The translations under genes were made by a program, and so were the position numbers. The notes under the pieces are model-generated. The model searched no databases. It was not told the origin of the DNA and saw only the letters and a program-made list of their open reading frames with translations. Positions 1 through 63,267 of a DNA stretch of 64,000 nt are shown here, piece after piece. The DNA lies in NCBI RefSeq assembly GCF_032854445.1, contig NC_088300.1, positions 81,195,084 to 81,259,083 on the forward strand, in the 5' to 3' direction. The stretch comes from Liolophura sinensis. Its lineage: Eukaryota; Mollusca; Polyplacophora; Chitonida; Chitonidae. The first letter of the stretch is position 1; each line of letters opens with the position of its first letter.

Positions 1-1490
1 TGCACAGATAGCAAGAAAGGCACTGGCAACCGAACAGTTACTGTACAGATAGCAAGACAGGCACTGACATCTGAACAATTACTGTACAGATAGCAAGACA
101 GGCACTGACAACTGAACAGTTACTGTACAGATACCAAGACAGGCACTGGCAACTGAACAGTTACTGCACAGATAGCAAGAAAGGCACTGGCAACTGAACA
201 GTTACTGTACAGATAGCAAGACAGGCACGGGCAACTGAACAATTACTGTACAGATACCAAGACAGGCACTGGCAACTGAAAAGTTACTGCACAGATACCA
301 AGACAGGCACTGGCAACTGAACAGTTACTGCACAGATAGCAAGACAGGCACTGGCAACCGAACAGTTACTGTACAGATAGCAAGACAGGCACTGACATCT
401 GAACAATTACTGTACAGATAGCAAGAAAGGCACTGGCAACTGAACAATTACTGCACAGATAGCAAGAAAGGCACTGGCAACTGAACAGTTACTGTACAGA
501 TAGCAAGAAAGGCACTGGCAACTGAACAATTACTGCACAAATAGCAAGAAAGGCACTGGCAACTGAACAATTACTGTACAGATAGCAAGAAAGGCACTGA
601 CATCTGAACAGTTACTGTACAGATAGCAAGAAAGGCACTGGCAACCGAACAGTTACTGTACAGATAGCAAGACAGGCACTGACATCTGAACAATTACTGT
701 ACAGATAGCAAGAAAGGCACTGGCAACCGAACAGTTACTGTACAGATAGCAAGAAAGGCACTGGCAACTGAACAGTTACTGCACAGATAGCAAGAAAGGC
801 ACTGGCAACTGAACAGTTACTGTACAGATAGCAAGACAGGCACTGACATCTGAACAATTACTGTACAGATAGCAAGAAAGGCACTGGCAACTGAACAATT
901 ACTGCACAGATAGCAAGAAAGGCACTGGCAACTGAACAGTTACTGTACAGATAGCAAGACAGGCACTGGCAACTGAACAATTACTGTACAGATACCAAGA
1001 CAGGCACTGGTAACTGAACAATTACTGTACAGATAGCAAGAAAGGCACTGGCAACTGAACAGTTACTGTACAGATAGCAAAACAGGCACTGGCAACTGAA
1101 CAATTACTGTACAGATAGCAAGAAAGGCACTGGCATCTGAACAGTTACTGTACAGATAGCAAGAAAGGCACAGGCATCTGAACAGTTACTGTACAGATAG
1201 CAAGACAGGCACTGGCATCTGAACAGTTACTGTACAGATAGCAAGAAAGGCACTGGCATCTGAACAGTTACTGTACAGATAGCAAGAAAGGCACGGGCAA
1301 CTGAACAGTTACTGTACAGATAGCAAGAAAGGCACTGGCATCTGAACAGTTACTTTACAGATAGCAAGAAAGGCACTGGCAACTGAACAGTTACTGTAGA
1401 GATAGCAAGAAAGGCACTGGCATCTGAACAGTTACTTTACAGATAGCAAGAAAGGCACTGGCCACTGAACAGTTACTGTACAGACAGCAA
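1..1490. repeat. 41-bp minisatellite, about 36 copies
   Basis: Near-perfect tandem repeat of 41 bp (first unit starts at 1, second at 42) built around ACAGATAGCAAG and GGCACTGGCAACTGAACAG. Units vary at a few fixed positions (GTACAG/GCACAG, AAGAAAGG/AAGACAGG, GGCAACTG/GACATCTG). The array is cut by the left edge and decays near 1490. It lies in the presumed intron of the minus-strand MCM9-like gene. Confidence 0.97.
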
Positions 1491-1974
1491 GAAATGATAT
1501 TTATACCTTAATTATCCATCTACAACCATGTTAAACTCCATGCAACATGTGTGTTTCTCCATCACATCTGTGCTTACAGTTGAATCAAATTAAATGCTGT
1601 GGTCTATTTTCAACATTTTCTGATATACACAGGGATACATACAAATCAAAATTTTACAAACTGAAATTCAAAAATTGATTTTTTTTTCTGATCAAAATGT
1701 ATGATCAAACATGTAAATACAATTAATAAAGCAACTTTTTTAAAACAAAATCTCTTTTATGTTCTATGATTCATTTGTACATATAGTGTACAAATAATAT
1801 TTTTATTTTAGAGGTTTCTTTTTCATCTTCCAAATACTGTTTATTTAATACAGCAGTTTACATATTTCTTTTACATATATCTTTTCTGCTTTATTTTCCA
1901 AGAGAAAATGGCCTTTTGCTACATCCCTTAACCTTCTCAATTCTGTATTAACTTTTGTCCTTTTTGGCAGGCAG
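1491..1974. other. AT-rich spacer, no gene seen
   Basis: AT-rich unique sequence between two minisatellites. I see no open frame, exon-like block or RNA gene on either strand. By position it is intronic to the MCM9-like gene. Confidence 0.6.
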
Positions 1975-3775
1975 GCACATTACATTCGGCTCACTTCAAA
2001 GTGGACTTGTTGCCCATTTTGACAAACAAACACATTACATTCGGCTCACTTCAAACAAAGTGGACTTGTTGCCCATTTTGACAAACAAACACATCACATT
2101 TGGCTCACTTTAAACAAAGTGGACTTGTTGCCCATTTTGACAAACAAACACATCACATTAGGCTTACTTCAAACAAAGTGGACTTGTTGCCCATTTTGAC
2201 AAACAAACACATTACATTCGGCTCACTTCAAACAAAGTGGACTTGTTGCCCATTTTGACAAACAAACACATCATATTAGGCTTACTTCAAACAAAGTGGA
2301 CTTGTTGCCCATTTTGACACACAAACACATTACATTCGGCTCACTTCAAACAAAGTGGACTTGTTGCCCATTTTGACACACAAACACATTACATTCGGCT
2401 CACTTCAAACAAAGTGGACCTGTTGTCCATTTTGACAAACAAACACATTACATTCAGCTCACTTCAAACAAAGTGGACTTGTTGCCCATTTTGACAAACA
2501 AACACATCATATTAGGCTTACTTCAAACAAAGTGGACTTGTTGCCCATTTTGACACACAAACACATTACATTCGGCTCACTTCAAACAAAGTGGACTTGT
2601 TGCCCATTTTGACACACAAACACATTACATTCGGCTCACTTCAAACAAAGTGGACTTGTTGCCCATTTTGACACACAAACACATTACATTCGGCTCACTT
2701 CAAACAAAGTGGACCTGTTGCCCATTTTGACAAACAAACACATCATATTAGGCTTACTTCAAACAAAGTGGACCTGTTGCCCATTTTGACAAACAAACAC
2801 ATCACATTAGGCTTACTTCAAACAAAGTGGACCTGTTGCCCATTTTGACAAACAAACACATTACATTCGGCTCACTTCAAACAAAGTGGACCTGTTGCCC
2901 ATTTTGACAAACAAACACATCATATTAGGCTTACTTCAAACAAAGTGGACTTGTTGCCCATTTTGACACACGAACACATTACATTCGGCTCACTTCAAAC
3001 AAAGTGGACCTGTTGCCCATTTTGACAAACAAACACATCATATTAGGCTTACTTCAAACAAAGTGGACTTGTTGCCCATTTTGACAAACAAACACATCAC
3101 ATTTGGCTCACTTTAAACAAAGTGGACTTGTTGCCCATTTTGACAAACAAACACATCACATTAGGCTTACTTCAAACAAAGTGGACCTGTTGCCCATTTT
3201 GACAAACAAACACATTACATTCGGCTCACTTCAAACAAAGTGGACCTGTTGCCCATTTTGACAAACAAACACATCATATTAGGCTTACTTTAAACAAAGT
3301 GGACCTGTTGCCCATTTTGACAAACAAACACATTACATTCGGCTCACTTCAAACAAAGTGGACTTGTTGCCCATTTTGACAAACAAACACATCACATTAG
3401 GCTTACTTCAAACAAAGTGGACCTGTTGCCCATTTTGACAAACAAACACATTACATTCGGCTCACTTCAAACAAAGTGGACCTGTTGCCCATTTTGACAA
3501 ACAAACACATTACATTCGGCTCACTTCAAACAAAGTGGACTTGTTGCCCATTTTGACACACAAACACATTACATTCGGCTCACTTCAAACAAAGTGGACC
3601 TGTTGCCCATTTTGACAAACAAACACATCATATTAGGCTTACTTCAAACAAAGTGGACTTGTTGCCCATTTTGACAAACAAACACATTACATTCGGCTCA
3701 CTTCAAACAAAGTGGACCTGTTGCCCATTTTGACAAACAAACACATCATATTAGGCTTACTTCAAAGTGGACTTG
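1975..3775. repeat. 59-bp minisatellite, about 30 copies
   Basis: Tandem 59-bp unit containing GGCTCACTTCAAACAAAG and GTTGCCCATTTTGACA. Two main variants are interspersed: ACATTACATTCGGCTCAC and ACATCATATTAGGCTTAC. Mixing of the variants along the array suggests repeated local duplication or conversion. No coding potential. Confidence 0.97.
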
Positions 3776-4467
3776 TTTACTTGAAATACAAAATAGTAAA
3801 AACTATGATCTTTGCTTCGACTGATTTCTTGCCTTACTTTTTCTTCACAACTGAATAAAATTTAAACTCGGATTTGAATGGAATTTCTTACGATGTGCTG
3901 ATCTGACATTTTTATATTATCATGCCTACAGGACACAGGTACATGTAGATCTAACCACTGACCAACCAAGCATGCATAATATGGGGACAACTACAAACAG
4001 CGCCCTCTATGATACTTAGATTAACTGTGTATTAACCTTGCTTTGCTTTTAACTGAACAATTAAAACACTGCACACTGCTAGGATAATGAATTTAAGCCA
4101 AGACAACATCTGTGTTCGATACATAACGACTCATTTTACTGTTAGCTTCAGTAACATGTGTGAACATGGAGCGGCTAGGTTATGCAAATTAGGCCATATA
4201 CAGTGTTGTGTTATACAGTGTTATACAGGCCAACTGTCTGAGAACATTTATAATTTGTTCTGGAAAGATTAGCTCTAAGAATTCAGTTTTTCAACATTCT
4301 GTTATATTTAGAACCGGATTATTAAATTTGACATGTATGAATCCTTGATTTACCTGCCTTAGTGCTCATAAAAATCACTCCTAATGATATCCTAACCTTT
4401 ATCATTACAAAAAGTAATGTACATTTGTCAATTTCATTTACTATAGTTTTATTTATTTTTTGTACTT
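3776..4467. other. unique intronic sequence, no gene seen
   Basis: Mostly unique AT-rich DNA. The 61-codon open frame at 4087 has no recognisable motif and is probably chance. Nothing else is supported here. Confidence 0.5.
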
Positions 4468-4720
4468 ATTTGATTGGTGTTTCACCCCGTACTCAAGAAT
4501 ATTTCAGATATACCATGGAGATCAGCATTATCTATGGTGAGAGGAAACCGAGCAGAGCCGAGGGAAAACTTACAACCATTCACAGGTTGTTGGCAGACCT
4601 TGCCGCATACGGCCAGAGAGGAAGACAGCACGAGCTGGACTTTAACTCTCAGCGAAAGCATTGGTGGGAGGCTCTTGGCTCATTGGGCCATGCTGGCGAA
4701 CCAACCACCTTGGCCACTGT
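4468..4720 (-). mobile_element. V-SINE-like tRNA-derived SINE, minus orientation
   Basis: Read on the minus strand this is the same element as the one at 24875-25122: a tRNA-like head (TTGGCC side, near 4717), a conserved middle with CCTCCCACCAATGC and CTTCCTCTCTGGCC, and a tail with TATTCTTGAGTAC and AAACACCAATCA near 4471-4500. Known family: tRNA-headed V-SINEs widespread in molluscs. This copy is diverged. It creates spurious open frames at 4362-4791. Confidence 0.75.
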
Positions 4721-4814
4721 TGTTTTATTTAATGCGAAAACAGAAAAGAAAATGTTTAAATAAACACAGCACAAGGCGGCATCTAGTGTAGCGTATAGCT
4801 TATGTCAGGCTTAC

Positions 4815-4911
4815 TTGACTGTGACAGAATAATGCTCCCCATCATCTTCAGCCTCCAGGATTTCCAGCAACTCTCCTCGATGTTCATCTAGTACATAGGC
4901 CTTAAATAATG
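4815..4911 (-). CDS. MCM9: MCM9-like coding exon 2
   Basis: Minus-strand open segment of 97 nt flanked by a GAAG acceptor and a GTAAGC donor. It translates to the conserved N-terminal block of MCM9 (VLDEHRGELLEILEAEDDG, then EHYSVTV). Confidence 0.62.
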
Positions 4912-5401
4912 CTTCAAAAGAATCAGTGGAATGAATGCAATGTAGCTTGCAAGGAATACGTCAATAAAGAGACAACTAACACTCAACAACGATTTTGAGA
5001 CATAATGTGTCAGACTATGGCCGACATCACCACTACAGATGAGGTGACTGCCGGGTTCTTGTTGTCAAATTAATACTTTTGAACATTAACATATGCTGGC
5101 AAAACATTGTTTCGCTTGTTTGCTTATTTTTTTGTTGTGAAGGCATTCTTTGTACATTGCAATGTACATTCTGAACGTTTGTAGCACAGATACAATGGTT
5201 GTAGGCCTATACAACATCTAATTTTATACCGCACGTGTAATTTTGACCAGGCTAATCGTGTCAAAAATTGGACCCGTAATGACTAAACATTCAAATGGCA
5301 GCCTTAATTTCATGACGTAAATAGCAGGAATCACAACCCTGCAGACACAGTAACCACAAACCGGAAAATTCTTCACTGCCGCTACCATCTCCCATTTTCA
5401 T
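4815..5401 (-). CDS. MCM9: MCM9-like helicase, N-terminal part (two exons; continues off left edge)
   Basis: Coding segments 5362-5401 (start codon at 5401, 13 codons plus 1 nt) and 4815-4911 (2 nt plus 31 codons plus 2 nt) join in phase and give 45 residues, ending at a split codon before a GTAAGC donor. The core, LFKAYVLDEHRGELLEILEA then DDGEHYSVTVN, aligns without gaps to the N-terminus of animal MCM9 (acidic helix, then HYxVxVN). MCM9 forms a hexameric helicase with MCM8, acting in homologous recombination and mismatch repair in the nucleus. The acceptor of the second exon (TTCTTTTGAAG) is modest. A second in-frame ATG at 5395 could be the true start. The rest of the gene, including the zinc-binding and AAA+ domains, is not in the window. 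The call rests on about 35 residues, so it is likely but not certain. Confidence 0.6.
5362..5401 (-). CDS. MCM9: MCM9-like coding exon 1
   Basis: Encodes MKMGDGSGSEEFS and ends in phase 1 at a GTTTGT donor. The phase matches the exon at 4815-4911. The start was chosen as the first ATG before the donor; an alternative ATG lies two codons downstream. Confidence 0.5.
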
Positions 5402-5886
5402 CACTGATAATTCTAAGGCGGAGCATGACTCATAACTTATGTATCACAAACTCATATTTCACTTGGAATTTCCCGCCAACTCGCCACTACATCTTGTAGT
5501 AGTGCAGAAAATATTTAGTTTAGTAGTAATAGCGTTTGATTTAGCTCGCATCCAGTTTGAAGTTTAGTCTATCTAAAGTACTCTTTTTAAAACAAAAATT
5601 GAATTATTATTGTCCTCATTTGCTCGACAATCTGCAAGAAGATGTCGGAGATATGATTATTGAGGAGTAGTACTGGTCAGGCTACATTCATGACCAGCAC
5701 GTTGACATCCAATTTAGCATTATTTAGCATCTACTAGACTAAATTAGTCGACTGATGCATTTCACTTTCTTGCCTCCATCGTAAAAGAACGCGCCCTGTT
5801 GCCGGCAAGTCTGAACCGTGTTTTAGGGAGTTGTGCAATGGAATGAATATGATCTGAGTATTTAACTTAAAACTCTGTAGCTGGCC
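5402..5886. promoter_or_regulatory. divergent MCM9 / CHD1L promoter region
   Basis: Only 485 bp separate the two divergent start codons. TTTCCCGCC at 5469-5477 is an exact E2F-type core, 68 bp upstream of the minus-strand ATG. E2F control of MCM genes is established knowledge. A CCAAT box lies at 5709-5713 (plus strand). No TATA box stands out. That one promoter serves both genes is inference from the spacing; transcription starts are not visible. Confidence 0.5.
5469..5477. promoter_or_regulatory. E2F-type site
   Basis: TTTCCCGCC matches the E2F consensus TTTSSCGC exactly. Its place in the gap between a replication-helicase-like gene and CHD1L makes it a plausible cell-cycle element. Confidence 0.5.
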
Positions 5887-56428
<50,542 letters not shown>

Positions 56429-57385
56429 CATCCTCCCAAATTTTACCCAGTGTTTCCTATTTATAACAAGCTGGAGGTGTGGATTTATGTGCACACTAGT
56501 ACTTTTGACAGTGTTTAGAAGTTTTTGTATAACATGTACCTGGTTTATGTATAATATAGTGTACAACAGTATTTTTATAGAAAACGGTTTTTATAAGGTA
56601 TGTTGCAGAGATGAATACTTGTGTTCCCTCTGTGTTCAGTTCGCAGATTTTGTGAAAACATAGGAAGCGTAGGGAGAGTGAGTACATGAATGTATGGTGT
56701 ACTAACCCCAAATTACAAAGGTATATTATCAGCTACTGCAGATAACAGAGGATCACAGTTACAGGATTACAGAATTAAAGCCAACTAATTTTTGTACTGA
56801 AACATGAATACAGACTAATAGTTTGTGTGACTTTATAATCTGTATAATTTGTGTAGATACATTGACATTGTACAGAATCCTAGCAGTCTTTGTGGTAATT
56901 GTTTCCAAGACATTGTACACAGTAACACTGTACCAAATCACAGTATCATTACTGATTAAATATGACAAATAGAGAGTGCCTGACATAAACCACTGACCTG
57001 TGGTAAGTTTATACCGACTTTCCCATGTGTGACATACATATATGCACACCACATTGGTGCCAGAGAAGCAGGCGTCCACAAACGTTGAACCTCACAGCCT
57101 TAGGGAGCATTGTTGACTACTTGTCGCCAAGGCTCAACAAACAGGGAGAGGGGCGAAATATAGATTCCATCCAAGGTTGGGTTTTAACCTGCATTCATGT
57201 GTCCTAGCAATTAAAAGAAAAACACCTTAAACAACTGGCCATGTACCACTACCCCCACCCCCCACCCCCCTCCCATGTGAGCCTAACGAGGTGGTGTAGA
57301 AGCTATAGATGTCCCACAACTGGCAAATGTCACACTTTCTCAGATGGAAACTTTGAGTTTTGTCACCATTAATCTCAAGCTGTTG
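56429..57385. other. CHD1L 3' UTR and downstream sequence
   Basis: Unique sequence after the stop. No AATAAA is seen close by; ATTAAA variants at 56955-56960 and 57210-57215 are possible polyadenylation signals. A C-rich tract at 57250-57275 could form a G-quadruplex on the minus strand. Confidence 0.4.
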
Positions 57386-57389
57386 TGAA

Positions 57390-57570
57390 AAGTCTCAGCC
57401 TTATACAGATACATGTAAACTGATCTGATGGCTAATCATTGTGATATACATGACAGCCTTATACAGATACATGTAAACTGATCTGATGGCTAATCATTGT
57501 GACATACATGACAGCCTTATACAGATACATGTAAACTGATCTGATGGCTAATCATTGTGATATACATGAA
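57390..57570. repeat. 58-bp tandem repeat, three copies
   Basis: Three near-identical copies of CAGCCTTATACAGATACATG...GATGGCTAATCATTGTGATA. Confidence 0.92.
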
Positions 57571-57609
57571 ACATTTTGTGCCTCTAGACGTATACATATT
57601 GTACGACAT

Positions 57610-58625
57610 ACATGTATAGGACATTTCGGGCTAAGAGGGATATCCAACAGATGGGACATTTGGGGCAAAGAGAGACATACAACAGATAAAAATTTTAGGG
57701 CCAAGAGGGATATCCAACAGATAGGACATTTGGGGCTAAGAGGGATATCCAAGAGATGGGATATTTTGGGGCAAAGAGAGACACAACAGATAGGATACTT
57801 AGGGCTAAAAGGGATTTCCAACAGATGTAAAATTTGGGACAAAGAGGGATATCTAACCGATGGGATATTTGGGGCAAAGAGAGACATACAACAGATAAGA
57901 CACTTGGGGCCAAGACTTCCAACAGGTAAAACATTTGGGTCTATGAGGGATATCCAACAGATCGGACATTTGGGGCTAAAAGGGATATTCTGCGGATAGG
58001 ACATTTGGGGGCTTAGAGGGATATCCAACAGATTGGACTTTTGGGGCAAAGAGAGATATCCAACAGATAGGACATTTGAGCTATATGAGGGATATCCAAC
58101 AGGCCTAAGAGGGATATCCAACAGATTGTACTTTTGAAGCAAAAGGGACCTCAAACAGGTAGGACTTTTGGGGCAAAGAGAGATATGCAACAGATACAAC
58201 GTTTGGGGCTAAGAGAGATATCCAACAGCTTGAACTTCTTGGGCTGACAGGCATGTCCAACAGGTAGGACATTTAGGGCTGACAGGCATGTCCAACAGGT
58301 AGGAGATGGGCTGGAAGGTATCTCTAACAGGTAGGACATTTAGGGCTAGAAGGCATGTCCAACAGATAGGACATTTTTGGCTGACAGACATGTCTCATAG
58401 ATAGAACATTTTGGGCTGACAGACATGTCCAACAGGTAGGACAGTTAGGGATGGAGGGCATGTCAAACAGGCAGAACAGTTACGGCTGACAGACGTGTCC
58501 AACAGGTAGGACAGTTAGGGCTAGACGGCATGTCAAACAGGTAGGAGATTATGGGCTGACAGATATGTCCAACAGGTAGGACAGTTAGGGCTGGTGGGCA
58601 TGCCAAACAGGCAGGACATTTAGAA
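57610..58625. repeat. 35-36-bp degenerate minisatellite, about 28 copies
   Basis: Unit with GGGATATCCAACAGATGGGA and CATTTGGGGCTAAGA in the first half. The second half drifts to GGCATGTCCAACAGGTAGGA. Open frames on both strands are artefacts. Confidence 0.93.
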
Positions 58626-58704
58626 TCCTGCTTGGGTCAATCCAGTTTGAGAGCGCTTGTGACACACAGGTACATCAATTACAACCTGTGTCACCTCTAA
58701 AGTT

Positions 58705-58985
58705 ACCGGAGGAAGGGCCTGTCTGGCTGAGATGGTTACAGGTCTGGCTCCCTCCAGGCCCCAAGCACATAATCAATGAGGTTGTGTGTTCAAATCCAGC
58801 TCCTGCTGCTTTGACTATGGGTGTTTGTCTGGTAACTTGCATAGGTCAGTGTTTGTCTGGTACCTTGCAAAAGTTGGTGTTTGACTCCTTCACTTCAGTT
58901 TCCTGCTCCCAATTGGCAATCATATAAGTGAAAATCTCATGAGTTTGACCCTTAACACCAATCAAATAACAATAAATTAATCAGT
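58705..58985 (+). mobile_element. tRNA-derived SINE, diverged copy
   Basis: A box A-like TCTGGCTGAGATGGTTACAG, a box B-like GTGTTCAAATCCAGCTC, and a tail with TATAAGTGAAAATCTCATGA, AACACCAATCAAAT and AATAAATTAA. Same type as 24875-25122, with an internal duplication of GTGTTTGTCTGGTA. Confidence 0.7.
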
Positions 58986-59788
58986 CTGAGGTTAACAGCA
59001 ACTGATAGCAGGCTGACTGCCAACAGGGTGGTCCAATCTGTAGGCGTGACGAGTACCATGTGTAGTAATAGCAAAATACCAATTTTTACATCGGGTCCGC
59101 CATTACACTGGTACACGTTCAGAACTTAAATTAGAGACAAAGTCATGATCAAATGTTCATATATAAATTTACTGTTCATGTTTTGTTTACAAACATTATG
59201 CATAGAAAACATTTTGTAAGGGTACTGTTAACAGTATCATAACACAATTCACTTACTGTAAATAATGGCCGTTTTACAAGTTTAACAATCAATTCTCTAC
59301 TTGACCACAAGGTGGTTGGATCTGGAAATTGAAGTCAAATATTACATTTACACAGCATATTATGCTCTCATAATTAATTTTCATTCATTTTTTGTAAATA
59401 TTGTTAACCCTACACTGTACATTTACCTGCAGCCCCAATCTGACAACTGTGGTCCACTGACTGGACCTAACCTCAGCTACTGTTTTCTCATCTTAAAATA
59501 TCAGCAGTTGAACCCGTTATTACAAAGGTGGATGACTCTTTGGCTACTGGACTGGCATACAACCATATGTAATATACACCCCGATTCTTCTATAAATTTC
59601 TGGGACATATTTTAATAGTGCTGAAAGCTGAATATTACATTTCTTTCCCATCTTTTCAGAAAAGTAAAGATCTGAGTATGTTGTTCATTAGATGGTTTAA
59701 CCATGTGAGGAAAAAATTAAATATTCCTGCCACAATTACATGTATACTGGCTACAAAGAGCAGACCAGATGTCCCAAAGATTAGAAGA
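58986..59788. other. intergenic, no gene seen
   Basis: Unique AT-rich sequence. The open frame at 59301 has no recognisable motif. Confidence 0.45.
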
Positions 59789-60220
59789 AATGGACAGGTG
59801 AACCACAAGTGTACAACCTGGACAGGTGAATGTCAGGCATACAACCTGGACAGGTGAATGGCAGGCACATAACCTGAACAGGTGGATGACAGGCATACAA
59901 CCTGGACAGGTGAATGACAGTCATATAACCTGAACAGGTGAATGACAGGTGTACAACCTGGACAGGTGAATGACACGCATACAACCTGGATAGGTGAATG
60001 ACGGGTGTACAACCTGAACAGGTGAATGACAGGAGTGCAACCTGGACAGGTGAATGACAGGCATACAACTTGGCCAGGTGAATGTCAGGCATACAGCCTG
60101 GACAGGTGAATGACAGGCATACAACCTGGACAGGTGAATGACGGGTGTACAACCCGGACAGGTGAATGACAGGCGTACAACCTGGACAGGTGAATGACAG
60201 GTGTTCAACCAGTACAGGCT
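59789..60220. repeat. 28-bp minisatellite, about 15 copies
   Basis: Unit with ACAACCTGGACAGGTGAATG and ACAGGCAT. Each unit contains CAGGTGAATG, so minus-strand His/Val-rich frames are artefacts. Confidence 0.95.
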
Positions 60221-63177
60221 GGACACATCAAAGGTTAGGGGTTTAGAGTTTACTTCTTTCCTTGTGAAATAAGAGGTAGCTTCTTTTGTACACACTCTGC
60301 CACATTGGAGAACAATAAATCTTAGGATGCAACTTGAAAGCTTTGGTCCACAAGACATTTGTTTCCAAAGTGGTTTTCCTGTTGCTGTAAACTGCTTCAG
60401 AAGAACATGTAGGCATGAGTACATGTAACTGTGGAGAGTTCAGATAATCTCTGCAACACAGCAGTCACAGAAGATATCCTTGTAGTCACACTGATATCTT
60501 TGCACATGCAGTAACAATGATGTCTGTACCGGCACACATACAAGTACTTATCCTGCATCAGACAAAACACTCCGCTTTTCATTGGACAACAACGGTCATG
60601 TGAGGTAAAGACATATTCTCGAATCCCGTAGACATCAAATATGTCTGCTGAGTAGGTTATCTTTGTTGGGTTGTGAATACAATGGTCACATTGCTGAAGT
60701 GATTCACCTATACATCGGTCTTCTGCACTGAATTGATGAGAATTTGCCAGATAAATCCGTCACATGGTGACTCGATGATAGGATACGCAAATATATGGAG
60801 TCAATAATCCTCGCATTGGTCTTGGCGTCAATATGAGGATTACTGACACCATATATTTGTGTCACCATGTAACTGATAACGTATTACCTTTACGAAATTT
60901 CATTGTCCAGGATCAAAGTTGTGGCCTTACAACCCTTACACATACCCCACATCAATCCTACGGATTCTACCTTGAGAAACACTCATTGACAGTTTAACAC
61001 ACTAGTCAAATGGATGGAAATACATGTATACGGTACACTTGTAATAAGATGCACCGCTTAAGATATAAACCATTTCATAAATGATACAAATAAATATCTG
61101 TTCTGCTCCAAAGAGCTCCATGTGAAGGATGCACATGTACATATAAAACACACTACACTCCCGTGGTTCCTGGCCACAATGACAAACACATGCTCACAAA
61201 TACCTGAACATTCAGGGGTAGATTTTGCATGATAATAAAAATTCATGCTCATTAAAATACAGGTAGTGTCAAACATAATTTTACATAATCTTACATCATT
61301 TTGTAGTAGTATATGGGCTAAAAGCTTTAAAAGAAGGCCCTAACTAGATGACATATCTATTACTTTGTCAGAAGTTAGTAGTCAAAAACCAACTACTTGC
61401 ACAAGTAAATATAAATTGACAAATTACAAGTATTCTATAAAATTTGCAGTGAATATAGCTTAAGCCAGTTGTAAGCTGAAATGGTTTAATTATCATTCTT
61501 AACAAATGATTTTGAACTGTTGGCCCCAAAAGTGGTAGACTCTGAAAATGAGAATGTCAACCCTTAACTTGTAAAAACCATAGAAGTGGTGGACTCCAAT
61601 AATGAGAATGTTAACCTTTAACCTGTAAAAACCATGAAAACAACATCCTCTTTCTAGGTACCTATTATAATACAGTAAACGCTGTTTACAAACATCAGAG
61701 ATAATATCATGAGAATATTTACACAAGTGTATCATAATGAAGGAAAAAGTTCTCCAGTCAAACTTTGAAATCAGACCACAAAAATATAAAAGTACCTGTA
61801 AGATTGCATGTAGCTGAGACAGACCATGCAGCAGGTAAAATCTGGAACAAAAGTCATCCATACTCTATAAAACTGTCACTCAAATATCCCACACAATGAT
61901 TGTGTGACCTTCTAGTCTTCAACATGCAACGTGAGAACGTTTGAAGTCAAAGGAATAAATTGTGTACTTGTAATTTGTGGGACATTGTTTAAGATAATGC
62001 TGAAAATAAAAACAACTTATTTAAAGAAGACAAAAGCAAAACTTTTCATAAACAACTTAACAACCCATAAGATGTACAAGTAGCATGACTAGATCGGGTG
62101 TGTTGTACAAGTAAGATATTGTGTGAAGAATTGTGTACTTCCCGTAACACACTTACTCTACACCCGTTGCCTAGATGGCTGCAATTGTTACTACCACTGG
62201 TCATCATGTCAGCACTGTACCTGACCAAACTGACATCTCAGGCTAGTTAAGATTAGAGAAGCCACTCTGTAAGTATAATACACGTCTGGGGACAATTCCA
62301 GAAGGCAATTTTAGCTCCTAGGGTCCAGAAATAAGCATTAAAATCAGACTACAGGTTGTGACAGTTGAAATGAGTCTTTCTCATTTTCTTTTCTCTGTGC
62401 TAGAAAATACTTTGGTGGTTGAAACAAAAAGAAATGAAACTTCTGTATTACATGTAGCTCAAACTCAACTCAAATCTTCCAAAAAAAAAAATTGTATGTA
62501 TGTAACGAGAGACTGTATGCAGAGTATAGCACTTTGAAAATAACACGAGAGATGGTTTGTGTATTAAACCTAAAGCTACATGTACATAATAATATGTAAG
62601 AAAATTATTCCATAATATCTACACTAGGAGCAACAACAAACAACACACCATAAACAAGCAGCTGTAAGTAAGTCAAAAAAATAGGACAACAACAGTGTCA
62701 ACAAAGAACCATACACTAATACTGAATGTAATACTCGGCAGGAATGACAATAAACCCTAATGCCAATGGAAAATTGAAAATGGAGCTGAGAGCTAGAATT
62801 TTCATATTCCCAACTACATGTAGTTCAAATCTTGACAATAATGGCACAATTTTTCTTTTCCTTTACATCCATTTTAAATGTTTAAAAAAGTCTACCATTC
62901 ACAATTTACTTTCAAAGAGTCATTAGCAGGGTTACAGGCAATGAAAACAAAGAGCAATATAAATATCTAAATGCATATCCTTATAAATATATACACATTA
63001 AAATGAATGAACTATGCTACATATGAAGTGACACTGTAAATATAAATAGACTGATGAGATACGGTGGTATATATATGTGACATATTGCACAAAGATAAAA
63101 TTGGGAAGGAAACCTGATGATAAAAATTGAAAAAATACATATCCATGTACAATACTTTGAGACTATGCAAATCTTTA
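60221..63177 (-). other. intergenic DNA and probable NFYA 3' UTR
   Basis: About 3 kb of unique AT-rich sequence downstream (in minus orientation) of the NFYA stop, with no minisatellites. A long 3' UTR is usual for NFYA genes. The only candidate signal noted on the minus strand is ATTAAA (61490 to 61485). Where the transcript ends cannot be seen. Small open frames at 60397, 61058, 61499, 62046 and 63012 have no support. Confidence 0.4.
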
Positions 63178-63267
63178 CTAGGATGTGTTCTGTATAAATG
63201 GCTTCGTGTCTGTTGCAGAATCAACAAAGGCAGCCAGAGCTTCAGCATATTTTGAGTTACCATATTC
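63178..63267 (-). CDS. NFYA: NFYA terminal coding exon
   Basis: Acceptor TTCTGTTTTAG on the minus strand, then 29 codons and TAG (63178-63180). It is identified by phase and position, not by sequence similarity, since NF-YA C-termini vary. Confidence 0.78.
   Translation of the reverse strand, partial: EYGNSKYAEALAAFVDSATDTKPFIQNTS

Noticed and set aside
1-1490. CRISPR-like array
   Set aside because: Direct repeats of 41 bp are contiguous with no unique spacers, and the DNA is animal nuclear DNA. The same holds for all other arrays here.
57250-57275. C-rich tract as a regulatory G-quadruplex
   Set aside because: Sequence could fold on the minus strand, but nothing links it to a function here.
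59301-59857. Possible coding exons (104 and 79 codons)
   Set aside because: No motif, no convincing splice context, AT-rich composition; treated as intergenic.
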